Origin: Selaginella moellendorffii
Taxonomy: Eukaryota > Streptophyta > Lycopodiopsida > Selaginellales > Selaginellaceae
Assembly (NCBI RefSeq): GCF_000143415.4
Contig: NW_003314323.1
Span: forward strand, 124,001-188,000
Length of the DNA: 64,000 bases
Reading direction: 5' to 3'
Part shown: positions 11,376 through 23,440 of the stretch, one piece after another
Position numbering within the stretch: position 1 is the stretch's first letter
How the letters are laid out: each line of letters starts with the position of its first letter
Notes under the pieces: generated by a model
The model's input: only the letters and a program-made list of their open reading frames with translations
What the model was told of the DNA's origin: nothing
The model's database searches: none
Program-made: the position numbers and the translations under genes

Positions 11376-13086
11376 ATGGAGGGAACTGAGCCCCAGGAGA
11401 TCTCCCGGCTCTTGGAGGTAATGCGCATTGGATTTTCATTCTCACTCCATCTTCTCAGGCGCTCAGAGTGCCGCGGGAGCTCACGAGGTCCTACGCGAGC
11501 AGCCAGGAGCGAGACGGTGCCAGGGCCGAGTTCCTGGCGTCGTCGCGCGAGGCGCTGGTCGCCCTGAGAACAGCGCTTGTGTCTGGGAAATGGGAGGAGC
11601 CTCGCGAGAGAGAGGTGATCTCTACGCTCGCTACTTTTGCTTGTGGCGAAGTGGAGTGGACGACGGACGAGCTCGGGGAGATCGCAGTGAGTGCGATCGA
11701 TTGTCTCGGCTCGTCTAGGCAGCAGCTGGTTTTGGATCACTTGCGAGAACTTTTGCTGGAGATCCACGCAAGTTTGAGGCATGGAACAAGAGAGGCCACT
11801 GCTCAAAGCTTGTATGAAGAAGGGCATTCTTCTCACGACGCTTCAAATGACATCGTTCTGGCGCATCAAATGTCTTGGATACTTTCGCAGGTAAGTCTTT
11901 GTTCTCCATCTAGCTCAAAGTCGTAAGTTTTTGGATTACTTTTCTTTGTAGATTGGCCATCCTCATCTCGGCAAGCACTGCCAGATTATCATGCCCTGTG
12001 TTCTCACAGCTTTAGATCACTACTCACCTCCAATCAAGGTACATTCTCTTTTACAGTTTTTCCTCAGCTTGTTCCTTTTTTTTTTCTCCTGTAGCGCCAA
12101 GGATTGGAATGCTGTCTCCATTTGGAGCAGGGCATGAACTCCACCGAGCTGAGGTGGTACAAAGACGTTCTACTCGATGCCGTATGTCAAAACATCGCTG
12201 GATGCGACGAGTTGTGGCCGCTGGTCGTCAAAACTGCTGTTCGCCTTGTGACGCGTATAGAAGGACGGAATGCCCGCTCGCCTTGGTAAGACGAAAGCTC
12301 CTTTTTGAGTTTGATCAGGAAAAATCTCTAAGGCATCCACACAGGTACAGGAAAATCCTGGCTGAGATGCTGGGTGAGCTTGAGAGGCATCCGGACGACA
12401 AGGAGAAACCGAATGTGTTCCTCCAAGAGATCGGACCTCAACTCAAGGCGATGGGCCTTGTGTTGGTCGCTCTCTTCAAGAGACTGTTCGCTCTTCTCTT
12501 CTACTGGCTTGACACTGGAGACAAAAGGACGTCCATTCTGGTGAGAATTCAACGCAAATTACGTTCCTTCGTCCTGATGACAAATTGTTTTCTTCTTCGC
12601 GTAGGTTCTTTCTTGCTTGCGGGCTGTGATTACTCACACTTGGATCCGAATACCGCATCTTGCAAACAGGTTCGTGTTAACATTCTCTTATTTCCTGACA
12701 ATCTTGCAAACGTTCCGGATGAACAGTATCTGGGAGCAGGCCGTGAAGCTGCATTGTAAAGTCGCGGACTTGGAAGTACGCGCGGCTGTTGCCGAGACGG
12801 CGTGCTATCTAATTGAGTAAGAACTTCCACACGCAAATTCTAAAATCTTTCATTTATCGATCTTTCTCAGGTGCGTTGGTCCGGAGATTTTGGAGACTCA
12901 CCAGGACGACGTAGAATTGGTGGCTGCAGTAAAATCTATAAAAGCTTATGAAGCCCAAACTCCCAAAACTTAACTAAAAGTGAGCGCCAAATTTCCTTTT
13001 AGGTCGAAAGCCACCACCTTTCATTTCAATGCACCACGACCGTTGACGGCACGAGCGTTCTAGACACTCCTCGGATGCTTCCATGA
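11376..13086 (+). CDS. ARM-repeat protein, TELO2-interacting protein 2 (TTI2)-like
   Basis: Nine exons (11376-11417, 11459-11890, 11952-12038, 12095-12285, 12345-12540, 12605-12669, 12727-12816, 12871-12928, 13003-13086) give 414 residues in one frame. The middle region (QGLECCLHLEQGMNSTELRWY, CDELWPLVVKTAVRL, then a helix-rich PQLKAMGLVLVALFKRLF) resembles plant proteins assigned to the Tti2 family, recognised from memory rather than by search. Tti2 partners Tel2 and Tti1 in the TTT co-chaperone complex that stabilises PIKK kinases. This is the intact parent of at least five relic fragments elsewhere in the window (about 22.8-23.4, 35.2-36.1, 37.1-37.8 and 43.8-44.3 kb). It shares a short divergent promoter with the pseudouridine synthase. 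Confidence 0.8.
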
Positions 13087-13220
13087 ATTATAAACAATCA
13101 ATCACGGCCAGCTGGAAAACAGAAGGTAAACCCTCTAGCAAGTTTCCGGGGAATATTTCCGAACAAGCTCACTAGGGCTGGAGCAAACAGAGCGATCAGG
13201 ATCCAAAGAGCAACTCATCC

Positions 13221-13451
13221 ATGGGTCGGGAGCAGCGGCGGCAACGAAAGCGCGGGCATGTCAAGGCGGCTATCTTTTCGTCACTCCTCCAATCTGTTTG
13301 CTCGCTCTGTTCCCAGGTCAAGGAATCCATCGCCGCCAGCGATTGCTCCGGCTCCTTTCGAGCTCTCTCCTTTTCCTCCAGCAAATGTTGCAGCTCTAGA
13401 TCGGGAGATCTGGGCGAGGATGAAGATCATAGCAGCAGATTGATCGGATGA
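13221..13451 (+). CDS. small basic/serine-rich plant protein (paralogue of 14244-14528)
   Basis: A 76-codon single-exon frame with an N-terminal basic stretch and a core RGHVKAAIFSSLLQSVCSL, followed by a Ser- and Cys-rich acidic tail. The core aligns with RGQIKAAIAASMAHSIASA in the next gene, which supports this being a real coding sequence rather than chance. Small plant proteins with an RRGQ(I/V)K(A/V)xI signature are common, but I know of no assigned function. The sequence upstream holds GC-rich, untranslated-looking DNA. Confidence 0.55.
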   Translation: MGREQRRQRKRGHVKAAIFSSLLQSVCSLCSQVKESIAASDCSGSFRALSFSSSKCCSSRSGDLGEDEDHSSRLIG

Positions 13452-14243
13452 CCGAACGGCGGCTTAGTCAACCTAGTGAGAAAGACTAAAGCATATCTGA
13501 AAGAGTCGTCTCGCATTAGATGACGAGTCAATGTGTCAGATTTGTCTAGAAGCCTGGAGTTTAAGTCAACAACTGCCAAGATTTCCAAGGTTGATTGTTT
13601 GACCGGCACAGTCTACAACCCAGTAAATCCAGTCAGTAAGATTGTTCTCTGTGTGTCAATGCAATCGGTCAATGTGTAATTTTTCTCTAGGGGAGTTTTA
13701 GTTAAATCCAGACTTCAAGGTATTCCATGCCTGACTGTTTGACTGATACAGTCAACAGCCCAGCCATTGTTGTTCTACTTCGTCTCGTCTATGTATAAGG
13801 AACAAAAGAAAAAGTTAAAGAGGTGGTGGCCACTGGTTAGTGGGTGCATTTTCAAATGATTTTTTAAAAAGGCAAAAAGATCTCACGAGATTTGTCTGGC
13901 TAGGCCAAAACAAAAGGCCTGTGGAGGCACGTGCTTGAATTGGCAGGCCTCCGAGAAGCTTCTTCTGGTGCTGCAGGGAACCTTCGCCAGCTCATTCTCG
14001 CCCCTATCATGATGAATGCACCTGGCCAAGACGTTACTTGCATTCCACTCCACTCCAAGTTTAAATTCTCGAAGCAATCAACGTGATCAAAGTTACGTTG
14101 GCGATATTACTTTCATCCGGTCAAAGCCACACTAGTATATATAACCTGTTTGGCAGCGGGGGTTTTTATCCATACTCTTCTCCATCATTACTTATCTCTC
14201 TCTCGCTCTCTTTGTGTTCTTCCGAGCTCTATCGATCGATTCG
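13452..14243. other. intergenic DNA and likely promoter of the following small gene
   Basis: No gene seen. The segment has TTGAC/GTCAAC motifs near 13600 and 13735. A TATA-like TAGTATATATAA lies near 14133, about 110 bp before the next start, and is followed by a CT-rich leader (TCTCTCTCTCGCTCTC), a common plant core-promoter layout. Confidence 0.5.
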
Positions 14244-14528
14244 ATGGAAATCTCGAGCAATCTGCGTGATGGGTCCTCGGCCGCGGCAGTGATCGAGCTT
14301 CTCAAGAAGGAGCAGCTCAAGAATTCGAGGGCCAAGCACAGGGTGCCCAGAAGGGGGCAAATCAAGGCCGCCATCGCGGCCTCCATGGCGCACTCCATCG
14401 CCTCAGCATTCTCCGAGATCAAGCGGCACCTCACGCCCGCTCCCTCGCGATGTCACTCGTCGTGTGGATCCTCGCTCAGCCGATCCAGCTCCACCGGATC
14501 TCACGACTCGTCGACCTTCAGGCTGTGA
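14244..14528 (+). CDS. small plant protein with RRGQIKAAI core
   Basis: A 94-residue single-exon protein: an N-terminal MEISSNLRDGSSAAAV, the basic core HRVPRRGQIKAAIAASMAHSIASA, then a C-terminal tail of Ser, Arg and Gly. The start is well placed behind a TATA-like box and a CT-rich leader. The core matches the neighbouring gene at 13221-13451, so the two are tandem paralogues. Composition suggests a short amphipathic helix with a disordered tail. Function unknown. Confidence 0.7.
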   Translation: MEISSNLRDGSSAAAVIELLKKEQLKNSRAKHRVPRRGQIKAAIAASMAHSIASAFSEIKRHLTPAPSRCHSSCGSSLSRSSSTGSHDSSTFRL

Positions 14529-14865
14529 TGGAGTGATCTATAGCAAGATACAAGATCATCAAATTGGGAAATTCTCTTTCTCCAAATCGTCTCCAGCATC
14601 TCCAGAGATTGTGCTCGAGGCCGGGTCGTGATCTCGAGCCATGGCTCCAGCACAAGAACAGAGATGTTTGCATCGCGCAGCAAAAATGATCCATCCAAAG
14701 TCTTGTTCATAGCTTGATCAAAAGGATTTGCAAAGTCAATAAATTTGGTTGACCAGAATATGCGTTGTCTTTGTTTTTGAATATTCCTTGTTCCAACGTG
14801 TTTACTCATTTGAATGAAATGTTTTGGCGCTCACGAGACTCTAGGGCAGCAAGAAAGAAGATGCG

Positions 14866-15849
14866 ATGATCGCCAGGGCGAAGGCGCTGCTCAAATCCTG
14901 CTACAAGGGAAAGGTTTCCAGGGATTTCCAATCGATCGCAGCTTCTTTCATCTTCTTTCATCGATCTAAGGTCGAAATCTTTCATCCTGTTTCTCGCAGC
15001 TCGATGCGGCCCTAGAGCCAGCCGTAGAGCAGCCGCCGCAACCAGGGATTCAAGCGATGCCTGAGATTTCCACGTTGCGAGGGCTTCCTTTCCTGATTTC
15101 CGCAGCATTCGTGGTGAAGATGGTCCAGGGCACCCTCTTTGGCGACGACAAGGTAATCGAGGTGAAGATGAATCCTTTCCTTGGCCAGGAGGACTACCTG
15201 GTGTACAAAAGGTTCGAGCAAGCATTCCTCGGCGCTGCTAGTGCCCAGCCAAAGCTCGGTAAGAGGATGAGATTTTTGAGATTATTTCTCGACCAATTTT
15301 ATAAACTTTGATCAATGTGTTTGCAGCCAAGATCACGGCTGCCGATTTGGAGAAGTCTACAGGTTTTCAGTACCACAAGTTGAGCGACTGGATTCTCCTC
15401 CTCTACCATGGCACTCCGAGCACCAACATCTCTTCCATCCTCGAGAGTGGATTCGCCACGGTTGCCGCTCGGAGTAAGAACAGATACTGGTTTAGTGGCG
15501 ACCCATTCGTTTGCACCTCTTACGCCGACGAGGACTCCAGCGAGTACTACCTCCTTGCGGTTTTGGTGCTGTATCCAGAGAAGGTAATTTCTCGTAAATC
15601 TTTTTCTCTCATGTGACCGATTCATAGATGGGAGATGATGGTACATACGCGGTTACAAAAGAGTTCCAGAGCCACATTCTACCGGTCGCTACTGTAAGGA
15701 TCCAACGTGCCACTGCGAACAATACAGGTATAGACATGTTCTCATATGAATCTAGTCATGGTTTTTTATTAGGTGTGATCCAAGCTCCTCTGTCGAAGAC
15801 TTACCTGGAGCTTCTGCGAATTTTACAATCACGATCACCAGTGAAGTGA
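14866..15849 (+). CDS. small ADP-ribosyltransferase-fold (PARP-like) protein
   Basis: Five exons (14866-14913, 15000-15258, 15327-15583, 15628-15727, 15773-15849) make 246 residues. The C-terminal half resembles the PARP catalytic core: LLLYHGTPSTNISSILESGF, with His130 in the HGT motif, then a WFSGDPFVCTSYAD segment at the place of GxYFAD, a hydrophobic strand LLAVLVLYPEK, and a late TYAVTKEFQSHILPVATV resembling the EYxVYxxxQxxPxYLV end. The glutamate of the H-Y-E triad is not visible (DGTY there), so activity may be mono-ADP-ribosylation or lost. The N-terminal half has no recognised domain. It lies tail-to-tail with the Arb2 gene, 150 bp apart. Family assignment is by motif only. Confidence 0.65.
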
Positions 15850-15999
15850 TGGTTTCCTGGAGGTATTATCTTCGTATTTTTGTTGAGTCCCCCAGGTATT
15901 GAATTTTCAAAACGCTGCAGGTAGGTACCGAGCTCGGAAATGCTCATGATCAACTGTTTGCTACAAAAAAAACTCTCAAAAGCTGGAAAATGAGGATAA

Positions 16000-17405
16000 T
16001 CAAAGCTCAAGTTTGGATTCAAGGAACTCGCAAATCTTCGGCATTGCTTCAACTGTCGTGTACGAGTGGTCTCGGTGCCTGCTGACAATTCGATGCAGTT
16101 GTACTCTGCGTTGCTCGCGCTCGAAATCGTTCCCAGGTACTGCCACAGCATCTCAGCACGCTTGTCTTCCTGCCTGTGCGAGTGGACAAATAATCCACAC
16201 AGGAGTAAGGAACACTTGTTCTTCTTTGCCCCGCTGACTGAATGTTTGGTGTCTTGGTCTTTTGTTTCTTGTTGTTGTTTATCAGGACTTTGATCCAAGA
16301 CAGAGGCATTCTTGATGAGTGACCCAAGTGGAGCAGAACTTGAAACCCAGTGTGCAGAGTTTTGCACCACAAATTTTCGAGCAATGCTCGAAAGTCTCTG
16401 TAGGATCACCACCATAAAAACCATACATATGCAAAGCTTATGCTTACCTCTAGGCGATGAGACGAATCAGAAAAAGCAATGCATTTTAGCCTTTGGAGAA
16501 CTTCCGACTCTGAGGCAAGACAAAGGGTTTGAGTAGAATGGTATCCAGATTGAACATAAAATAAAAATAAGAATTTGTGTAACCTCGCTGTCTGATAAGC
16601 TCACAAGCGTTGTATCCACCGCAAGAATGTGCAACAAAAGCGAGCTTTTTTGCAGGAATGTTCATGCAAATGTTATCCCAAACACATATAATATGATTTG
16701 AGCGTGTATCACTGCCTGAAATTTTTATTCCCTGCAAAGAGCTCAATAATATTTAGTACTAGGAAGTTTTCTTTACCTCTTCTGGTGAGTTATAGTTAGG
16801 ATTAAGGACTAAAACAGCAAAATCTCGCTTATGTGCCCATTCTGCATGGACAAGAAGAAAATATGGCTTTTTTCCCTTGTAATATAAGCTTACCAATAGA
16901 AGGTAGAACGCTACCAATTAGAATAGAATCCTGAATTTAAGAAGTTATTTGACCAAAACTCTGAATAATCATACTTACATTTATGCAAACTTTGTGAGAC
17001 CATAAACCTGCCCTGCAAAAGTCAATATTACAACTAAAATTTTTGTGTATTAGCTGTATCTCACTTGATTTTTCCTGCTCCACAAATGCAAATAAGCAGC
17101 ACTTTAGAAATTGCTACATTAGAAGACAGAAATACAGGACATTTAGCCTGGCCCTCTACAGATAATTGTTCCAGTGGAAGCTCTAGCTTTGTCATTCCAT
17201 ACTTATCAACCATGAGATCTTGCACAATTTTTGCTATAATCTCCCTAACTTGGTCATAGTATTGTTATAGAATTTTGTTTTCAGAGTAATTGAAAATAGA
17301 AATCATTACCTGATTACTAGCATCATGTTTGAATGGAGCTGCACTTATATCACAAATTTGAAAGCTTTCCTCATCAATGATGTAGCCCAACTTCTCAAGC
17401 TTCAT
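16000..17405 (-). CDS. Arb2-domain (FAM172-like) alpha/beta-hydrolase-fold protein
   Basis: Nine exons (17310-17405, 17065-17240, 16979-17012, 16894-16930, 16777-16841, 16584-16731, 16448-16500, 16216-16397, 16000-16078) join in phase to 289 residues. It starts MKLEKLGYIIDEE and shows VLLICICGAGK, AGLWSHKVCIN, EWAHKRDFAVLVLNPNYN, a nucleophile-elbow-like FVAHSCGGYNACELI (Ser172), LKCIAFSDSSH, then HWVSSSAPLG and a C-terminal HSYTTVEAMPKICEFL, the order seen in Arb2-domain proteins. In fission yeast Arb2 acts with Argonaute in heterochromatin silencing, and animal FAM172 is related. The role in plants is unsettled. The last intron (16079-16215) was chosen because it alone restores the conserved C-terminus; reading through it gives an unconserved tail. 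Confidence 0.75.
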
Positions 17406-20400
17406 TTTAGCCCTAGTCTTAATTAGTATTTAGGATAAATTAAAGAACCTTTGCCTTTTCAAGGTCTTAGAACATTATGAGATCAATCATTGAGATGCAT
17501 GAGTATAAAATGATTAATTTTTTTCAAATTTTAATTTATGTAGATTAATTATTTTTTGGCATAAAATAATAAATATGCAGATAATATTTGTGGCTTACTT
17601 TAAAATCCACTTCAAATTCAAATTTTAAAATAGTCTAGGTCAATTGCATAAATACTTTATAGTTTGAAAGGCTAACATATTCTTTCAAAGGTTTTAGTTT
17701 TAGGGCTTAATCAATTGTTCATAGAATTAAATTTTAGATGTCTAATATTTATATACCAATCAAGATTATATGACTATGGGATAGATAATAAATAATTAAA
17801 TATAAAATATTACTAAATAAAATAAATTTATAATAATATATTATATTTATTTTATTATAAAATTTTAAATATATAAACTATTTAGTTAATCAATGAATAA
17901 TTAAATGAATTTTTCATAGCCTTCAATTATGTACATAATCAATATAGGCAATATATGGTATAGTGTCAAATGTGACTTTATTGTTTTTAGATAAAATGTT
18001 TTTTGAGAATAAAGATTACAAAATAATATAAATATAAAAACTTAAATTTTATCTTTGTTAGATCATGATTGAAGTGATAATAATATTTATCTATAATAGT
18101 TAAGATATTTAGTTAACAAAGTATTAATTCAAGAAAATAATTATATATAAAGATTTTTAGGGAATTCTAAGTGTATGCATATTTATAAGGTATTACTTGC
18201 AAATGCTACTCAATCAAAACTAAATTAAAACTTCATAGAAAAATCACTATCGACAAGGTTTAGACTAGGTTATAAATTATTAGTTAAATAAGTTTTTGAC
18301 AAAATATAAACTTGACTATTTTAAATATTCATGCAAATGCTTGCAAAAGGGACTTACTTTAGCTCTTCATCACAGTCAATATTTATAGTTTCATCAAGAA
18401 ACCAAAGCCTATATTATGGCTCAAGAGGATTTTGACTTTAAGAGGGTCTTAAATTTATAGAAAACCTTTATAACTTATCAAGAGAAACATATAGCATTAA
18501 AGATGACTATAAAGAATCATCACTTTCTATAGAAACTTACATACACTATCTCAATGCCTAGCTTGGTTAAATTGGTAATTTATTATAAAAATGTCCTTAA
18601 GGGACTAACCAAGAACACTCCTTGAATACTTAAGCATGAATAACTTAGGGCTTATTTGCCTCTCGGAAGGTGTAAACATAAGGCTAGAGTGTGCTACTTT
18701 GCCTCATACACAAGATAAGTGCACCGGCTCAACTTCACCCATATCTTAATCTTTATAGAGAGCTATATACGTTCTATAAGCTTCTTCCAAAATTAGCATT
18801 GGAGAGAATTGTGTGGATTCCCTTTGTAAAAATCATCCCTTTTTATTTCCCCAAATCCAAGTTGAAACTAAGCACCACATAAGGTCTTTTATATTTCTAA
18901 ATCCCATACTAGATCAATCCTTACAATCTCCTTATGATACTCAATGACTGGTTTGGCTGGTGATGCTGGATGGGGAACCACCTGGAGCCCTTCCACAGCA
19001 TCCAAATACATGCAAACAATAGTGTTCCATGCTGACTTCAGAATGATTGGTCATATCCCTAAACTTTCTTTTGAAGAGTGATCAATGATCAAGTTGGGGA
19101 TGTATAAAATCTTCAATCTTGCCAATGTAATTCATTCTAATATCTAGAAAGTTTTGCAGCAATTTTTTTTTATATCTAGCTATACAGAACAACAATTCTC
19201 AATATCTTCATCTTCATCCATATATAAAGTGGATTTAGGCTTGCATGTTCATGGAGTTCCTCAACCTAGTAGTTGTGGATGGACTACTTTGAGATGGGCT
19301 GGTAAGCAATCCCCTCTTCACATAAAGTGTTTGTTGGCATTGCACATGAAAGGATTTCAAAATGACCTTCACTATAAACCAATAGTTTTAATACCAAGTT
19401 ATAAACAACTAAATTTTTCCATTCTACTTTTTTCCATTCAATGGTTTACTTAGCATCAGATATACAATGGCTCCAAAAATCCCTTGGTGGAGTGACTAGA
19501 GGTAGCATATGCTTTACTTTTCCCTCCAATTGAAAGAAAATAATGATGTATTAGATGGAAAGAAAGTTTGGAAACAAAATTAATAACTGCTTACAGTAAA
19601 GGATGTCTAAGGTTCATCTAAAAACAAAAAAGGAAATAGTAACAAAGCAAAATTGAGGAGAAAGAAAATGGAAGGAAGTAGAATTGGTAAATATTATAAT
19701 TCTAATCAAGCTGTACATCACTAATCTAGATTTTGGCTCCTCATTTTTGCCATCACTAGCTTGTGAGCACTACATTGCTAAAATAGTGAGAACCAAGGGG
19801 AGAAAGCAAACAAACAAGAAGACTATATCTCTTGAAGTTCCAAAGAACCCTAATGTCTCTTTTAACACAAGATACTAGTAAGCACCCTCCTCCACCTGTA
19901 AATTCATTCCTAGCAAGAGGGGAAAAAACAGCTTAAGTATAAACAACATTCAATCATGAAGAAAGGCACTTGAAAACTCACCCAAGTAACGGATTGATCA
20001 ACCCTATGTGAGAAAATTCTAATTGTAAGCCCAGTGAATAAATTTATGTTTGTGTAATGCTAGAAAAGCTTTATGTAAATTGACTATTGATAAGGATTGT
20101 TGAAACTATAAACAATTTCCACGTGCTCTTTCAATAGGATCCCACAAGCAAACCAAACTCAAGTCAAATGGAGCATGTATCTTGTATACATGTTTTCTTT
20201 CTGCCATGTGACAAGCCCAATCTCGAATCTTTAAATACTCTTGAGAAAACAAGGAAAGAAGAGAATTAAAGCAAATATGAACTGCAAGGCTTAACCATAA
20301 TAGTTCAATCTGCTTCTTGCCAAAAGCTATATAAAGTTGTAAAATGCATTCTTAGCATATAGAAAGGTAAAATGTTAAAGTTTCTCACTCAAGCCAGCTC

Positions 20401-20484
20401 AAAAACAACTTGCAGGATATATAGTAGATATTTATGAGTGCCCTTCTACCACACATCTTGTGCCAATTCTATACTTTCCAAAGT
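17406..20484. other. long AT-rich intergenic region
   Basis: About 3 kb with strong AT bias, most extreme at 17.5-18.3 kb, and stop codons in all frames. I see no gene, RNA gene, tandem array or terminal repeats. It may be old transposon or heterochromatic filler between the intact island and the duplicated units. Confidence 0.6.
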
Positions 20485-21832
20485 AGATTTTTGATAAAGT
20501 TAATTCTAGCTTCAAAGGCTTTAGTCCTCACATCACTGGACCAGTTAAGCAACTAGAATATAAGATGGACAAGACTGGGTAGCACCAGAGTAGCAACTGG
20601 TAGTTACTGGCTTGTGCCATTATACTTTGTCAGGGGAGAGCTCAAATGCATACCAGCACCCCTTGCATGAGCAAATCCATCCCTTAGAGCCCTCACCGTG
20701 AATGCGTTGATCGAGACTCTTGCATGAAAAATGTAACTTGATTTGAAGAACAAAACGAGAACTTACATTAAAAAGGCCAGCAGTGTTCATGTTCTTCATC
20801 AACCTCAAACAAGGAATAGTGACTAAGAAAAATAAAAGAGAAAAAGGAACCTGCAATTTCGATAAGTGTTTCAACAGAGATCCGTAATGGTTAACTTCTT
20901 TCAGAATGGCAGTCATAATGGTCCTACAATGGAGACTAAAGAAATATCTTTAATGCAAGAACTTCAACGTTAGTTCCCGTAGCAACGCACAAGTGTTCTA
21001 AAAACCAGTCGCTGCGAAAAAAGCCCGTGCTGGCATTTTAAGTTTCTAAATTCGACTGAATGCACAACTCAACTTGCTCATCCAAGAGTTGAGATGAAAA
21101 AAATTTCCATACTGATCACTTGAATAAACTTGCTCAAATAGTATCTTCGTCAAATAGTTTCGAAAAAGGTACAGCATTTCCCTGATAGTACTGGACTCAG
21201 TTTTTCACGACCAGATTCTTCCAATGGGCTTCAGTTATGGAATTTGGGTCCGCAGCAGCTGTTGGCAAGTTTTTGATTGGCAACTCTGCACCGTCGTTCT
21301 GCATTTTATCCTTATTTGTAAGGTGACTGACATTTTTTTCACAGGTTATTGTTCTTTGCGTCAACCGACCAGGATTGTTTCCAGAAGTTTATTTTGAAAG
21401 AAATCTGCGCATCCAACTGAGTAAATAGAAAATAGTGCTCGATAATATTACCACTGTTTTCTATCAACTTTGAAGCGTCGTGGGGCTGAGAACAACCTTT
21501 GATAATCGAGCAACAAGTTCTGCAAAGTGATGTTAATACCACTATCACTCCAGCACACAAACCTTGGGAATTGGTGCTGTGTTTCGTAACTCCTCTGTTT
21601 TTGACATCAAGAATAGCTCGTATGTCAAGCATCCTATAGGGACCCTTCTAGAAAACAATTGTAATCAAAACACTCACCTAGACCCCACGCATCCAGTTCA
21701 TATCGAGGAGATTTGCGAATTAACAAATTCTAAAGACTTGTACTGGCTCCCCACTAAGGTGCCATCAACTTTCCATAGAATCATGCCATATAAAATTTTA
21801 TACATCTAGCACCATAGAAACTCAGCAAGCAC

Positions 21833-22700
21833 GTGGAAGGCATGAAGCTTCCAATCAATCGTCGAAGGCATGAGCAGGAGGTGTTTAAGTGCTTGCCTAC
21901 AGTTGTTTTGAACTACCGCATTAGAACTGTGTGCAAACAATGGAAAGATCTTGTAGATTCACTAGGATTTGTGAAATTTTATTCAGCATACCACTCTAAA
22001 AGCAAGCATCTACTCCCTCCTCGTGTCTTGGGTATAACTAGAAATGGTGAGGAAATCTACAGCTGCAACCCGTTTGTTGCTGGATCTGAAGCACACAAGG
22101 ATTGGGTCCGTCAGGATGTCTACAGTCACATCTGGGTTTTCAAAAGAGGTTTCAAGCATATACTCCTGCGTCTTCATTCTGCCCTGGTATTGGAACCGTC
22201 CATGCAGCGGTACTGGATCTGTATAGCAGAAGAGCGATTGCATGTATATGACTCAAGATCAGGAGTGTGGGACCAAGTGGATTACCTGGCTCATCTCATA
22301 CAGCAAAGCTTGGTTTTGAGCTTCAACATGGAAGAAATGAGATGGTCCATCGAGTGGTCATCATCCAATCCACATATGGGAGCTGGTTTGGCCAATTGGG
22401 TGGTAACAACAGCACCCCAGTTTTTCATTGTGGCTATAGTAGCAGATCGTGGGGTTGTGAAGATGATGCTAATAAGGTTGGACTGTGCATCAAAGAGATT
22501 TGTTAAGGAGGCAAGCTTTCCTTACAACCAGGAACACTTTCTTGTTTCTACAAGGGCACCTTCATGATTCCGGATAAGAATAGGTGTTTTTTCTGGATTA
22601 TCAGGGTAAGACCTGGAGTAACTTTCCAACTCGGAACCCTTCAGTTGTGATGTCTGCTTTTCTGTTTGCCATCTTTGGTGCCTCCATGAAAGTTGTTTTA
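21833..22700 (+). pseudogene. F-box protein pseudogene, copy a
   Basis: It aligns with the intact gene at 42588-43601. It keeps EQEVFKCLPTVVLNYRIRTVCKQW and most of the following region but lacks about 45 residues between VYSHIWVF and ILLRLHS (the GGLLLG...PPPPLKEV part). It has another gap after VDYL and loses frame at about 22560, where FLVSTRAPS ends early. Downstream DNA to about 22680 still matches the last 40 codons in shifted frame. Expression as a shortened protein is possible but unlikely. Confidence 0.75.
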
Positions 22701-22789
22701 ACAGGAATGGAAGAGTAGATCACGATATACTAAGCCTGTGACGAGGAGAGAAAATCAAAGGTGAGTAATGGTATCCCTTTAGTACATTT

Positions 22790-23420
22790 TTGCATTCTTG
22801 TTTCTAGAGAAGGCCGCGAGCTTCGAATAAATTATTTGTTGACCAAATTAAGAGCGGGCTGAACAGCAGTTTTGACTACGAGCGGCCATAACTCGTCACA
22901 TCCAGCAATGTTGTGACATATGGCATCGATTGTACCACCTCAACTATGATGGAGTTCATGCCCTGCAATCCTTGGCGCTACAGAAAAAAAGTAGCAAAAA
23001 CACAAAACAAGCTGAGAAAAAACTGTTAAAGAGAACGTACCTTGATTGGAGGCGATTAGTGATGATCTAAACCTGTAGGAACAAGGTCTTGCCTGCGAAA
23101 GTGTGATGCGCCAAAACGATGTCATTAGAAGCGTCTTGAGAGAATCCCCTTCTTCATACAAAATTTTGAGCAGTTCTCTTGTTCCATGCCTCAAACTCAC
23201 GTGGATCTCCTTGCATGACGAGCCGAGACAACTGACTGCGATCTCCCTGAGTTCGTCCGTCGTCCACTCCACTTCGCCACAAGCAAAAGTAGCGAGCGTA
23301 GACACCTGTCTCTTGCAAGGCTTCTACACAAGCGCTGCTCTCAGGGCGACCAGCGCTTGGCACCGTCTCACTCAGGACCTTGTGATGGACCTTTATAATA
23401 ATCAAACTCATCAAAACAAT
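22790..23420 (-). pseudogene. TTI2-like gene relic downstream of F-box copy a
   Basis: The reverse strand matches pieces of the TTI2-like gene at 11376-13086: exon 2 (STLATFACGEVEWTTDELREIAVS, about 23190-23300), the intron/exon junction DNA, and exon 4 (NIAGCDELWPLVVKTAV, about 22860-22930). Frameshifts and deletions break the frame. Intron-like sequence is retained, so it arose by DNA-level duplication and not from a reverse-transcribed mRNA. Confidence 0.8.
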
Positions 23421-23440
23421 CTAGAATCCGCTCATACACA

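Larger units (their letters stand above)
20485..23440. repeat. F-box/TTI2-relic repeat block, copy a
   Basis: First of three copies of a roughly 3-kb block (others about 32833-35470 and 41056-44530). It contains a conserved non-coding or minus-strand part (20485-21830), an F-box gene copy and a reversed TTI2 relic. This copy is the most diverged of the three. The segment around 20620-20900 has short minus-strand frames (GSKGWICSCKGCWYAFELSP) that recur at 41220-41460, perhaps exons of an unidentified gene. Confidence 0.8.

Noticed and set aside
15801-16215. Extended C-terminus of the Arb2 gene to 15801 by reading through the last intron
   Set aside because: Splicing 16079-16215 restores the conserved C-terminal HSYTT...CEFL segment in phase; the read-through tail is unconserved and overlaps the neighbouring gene.
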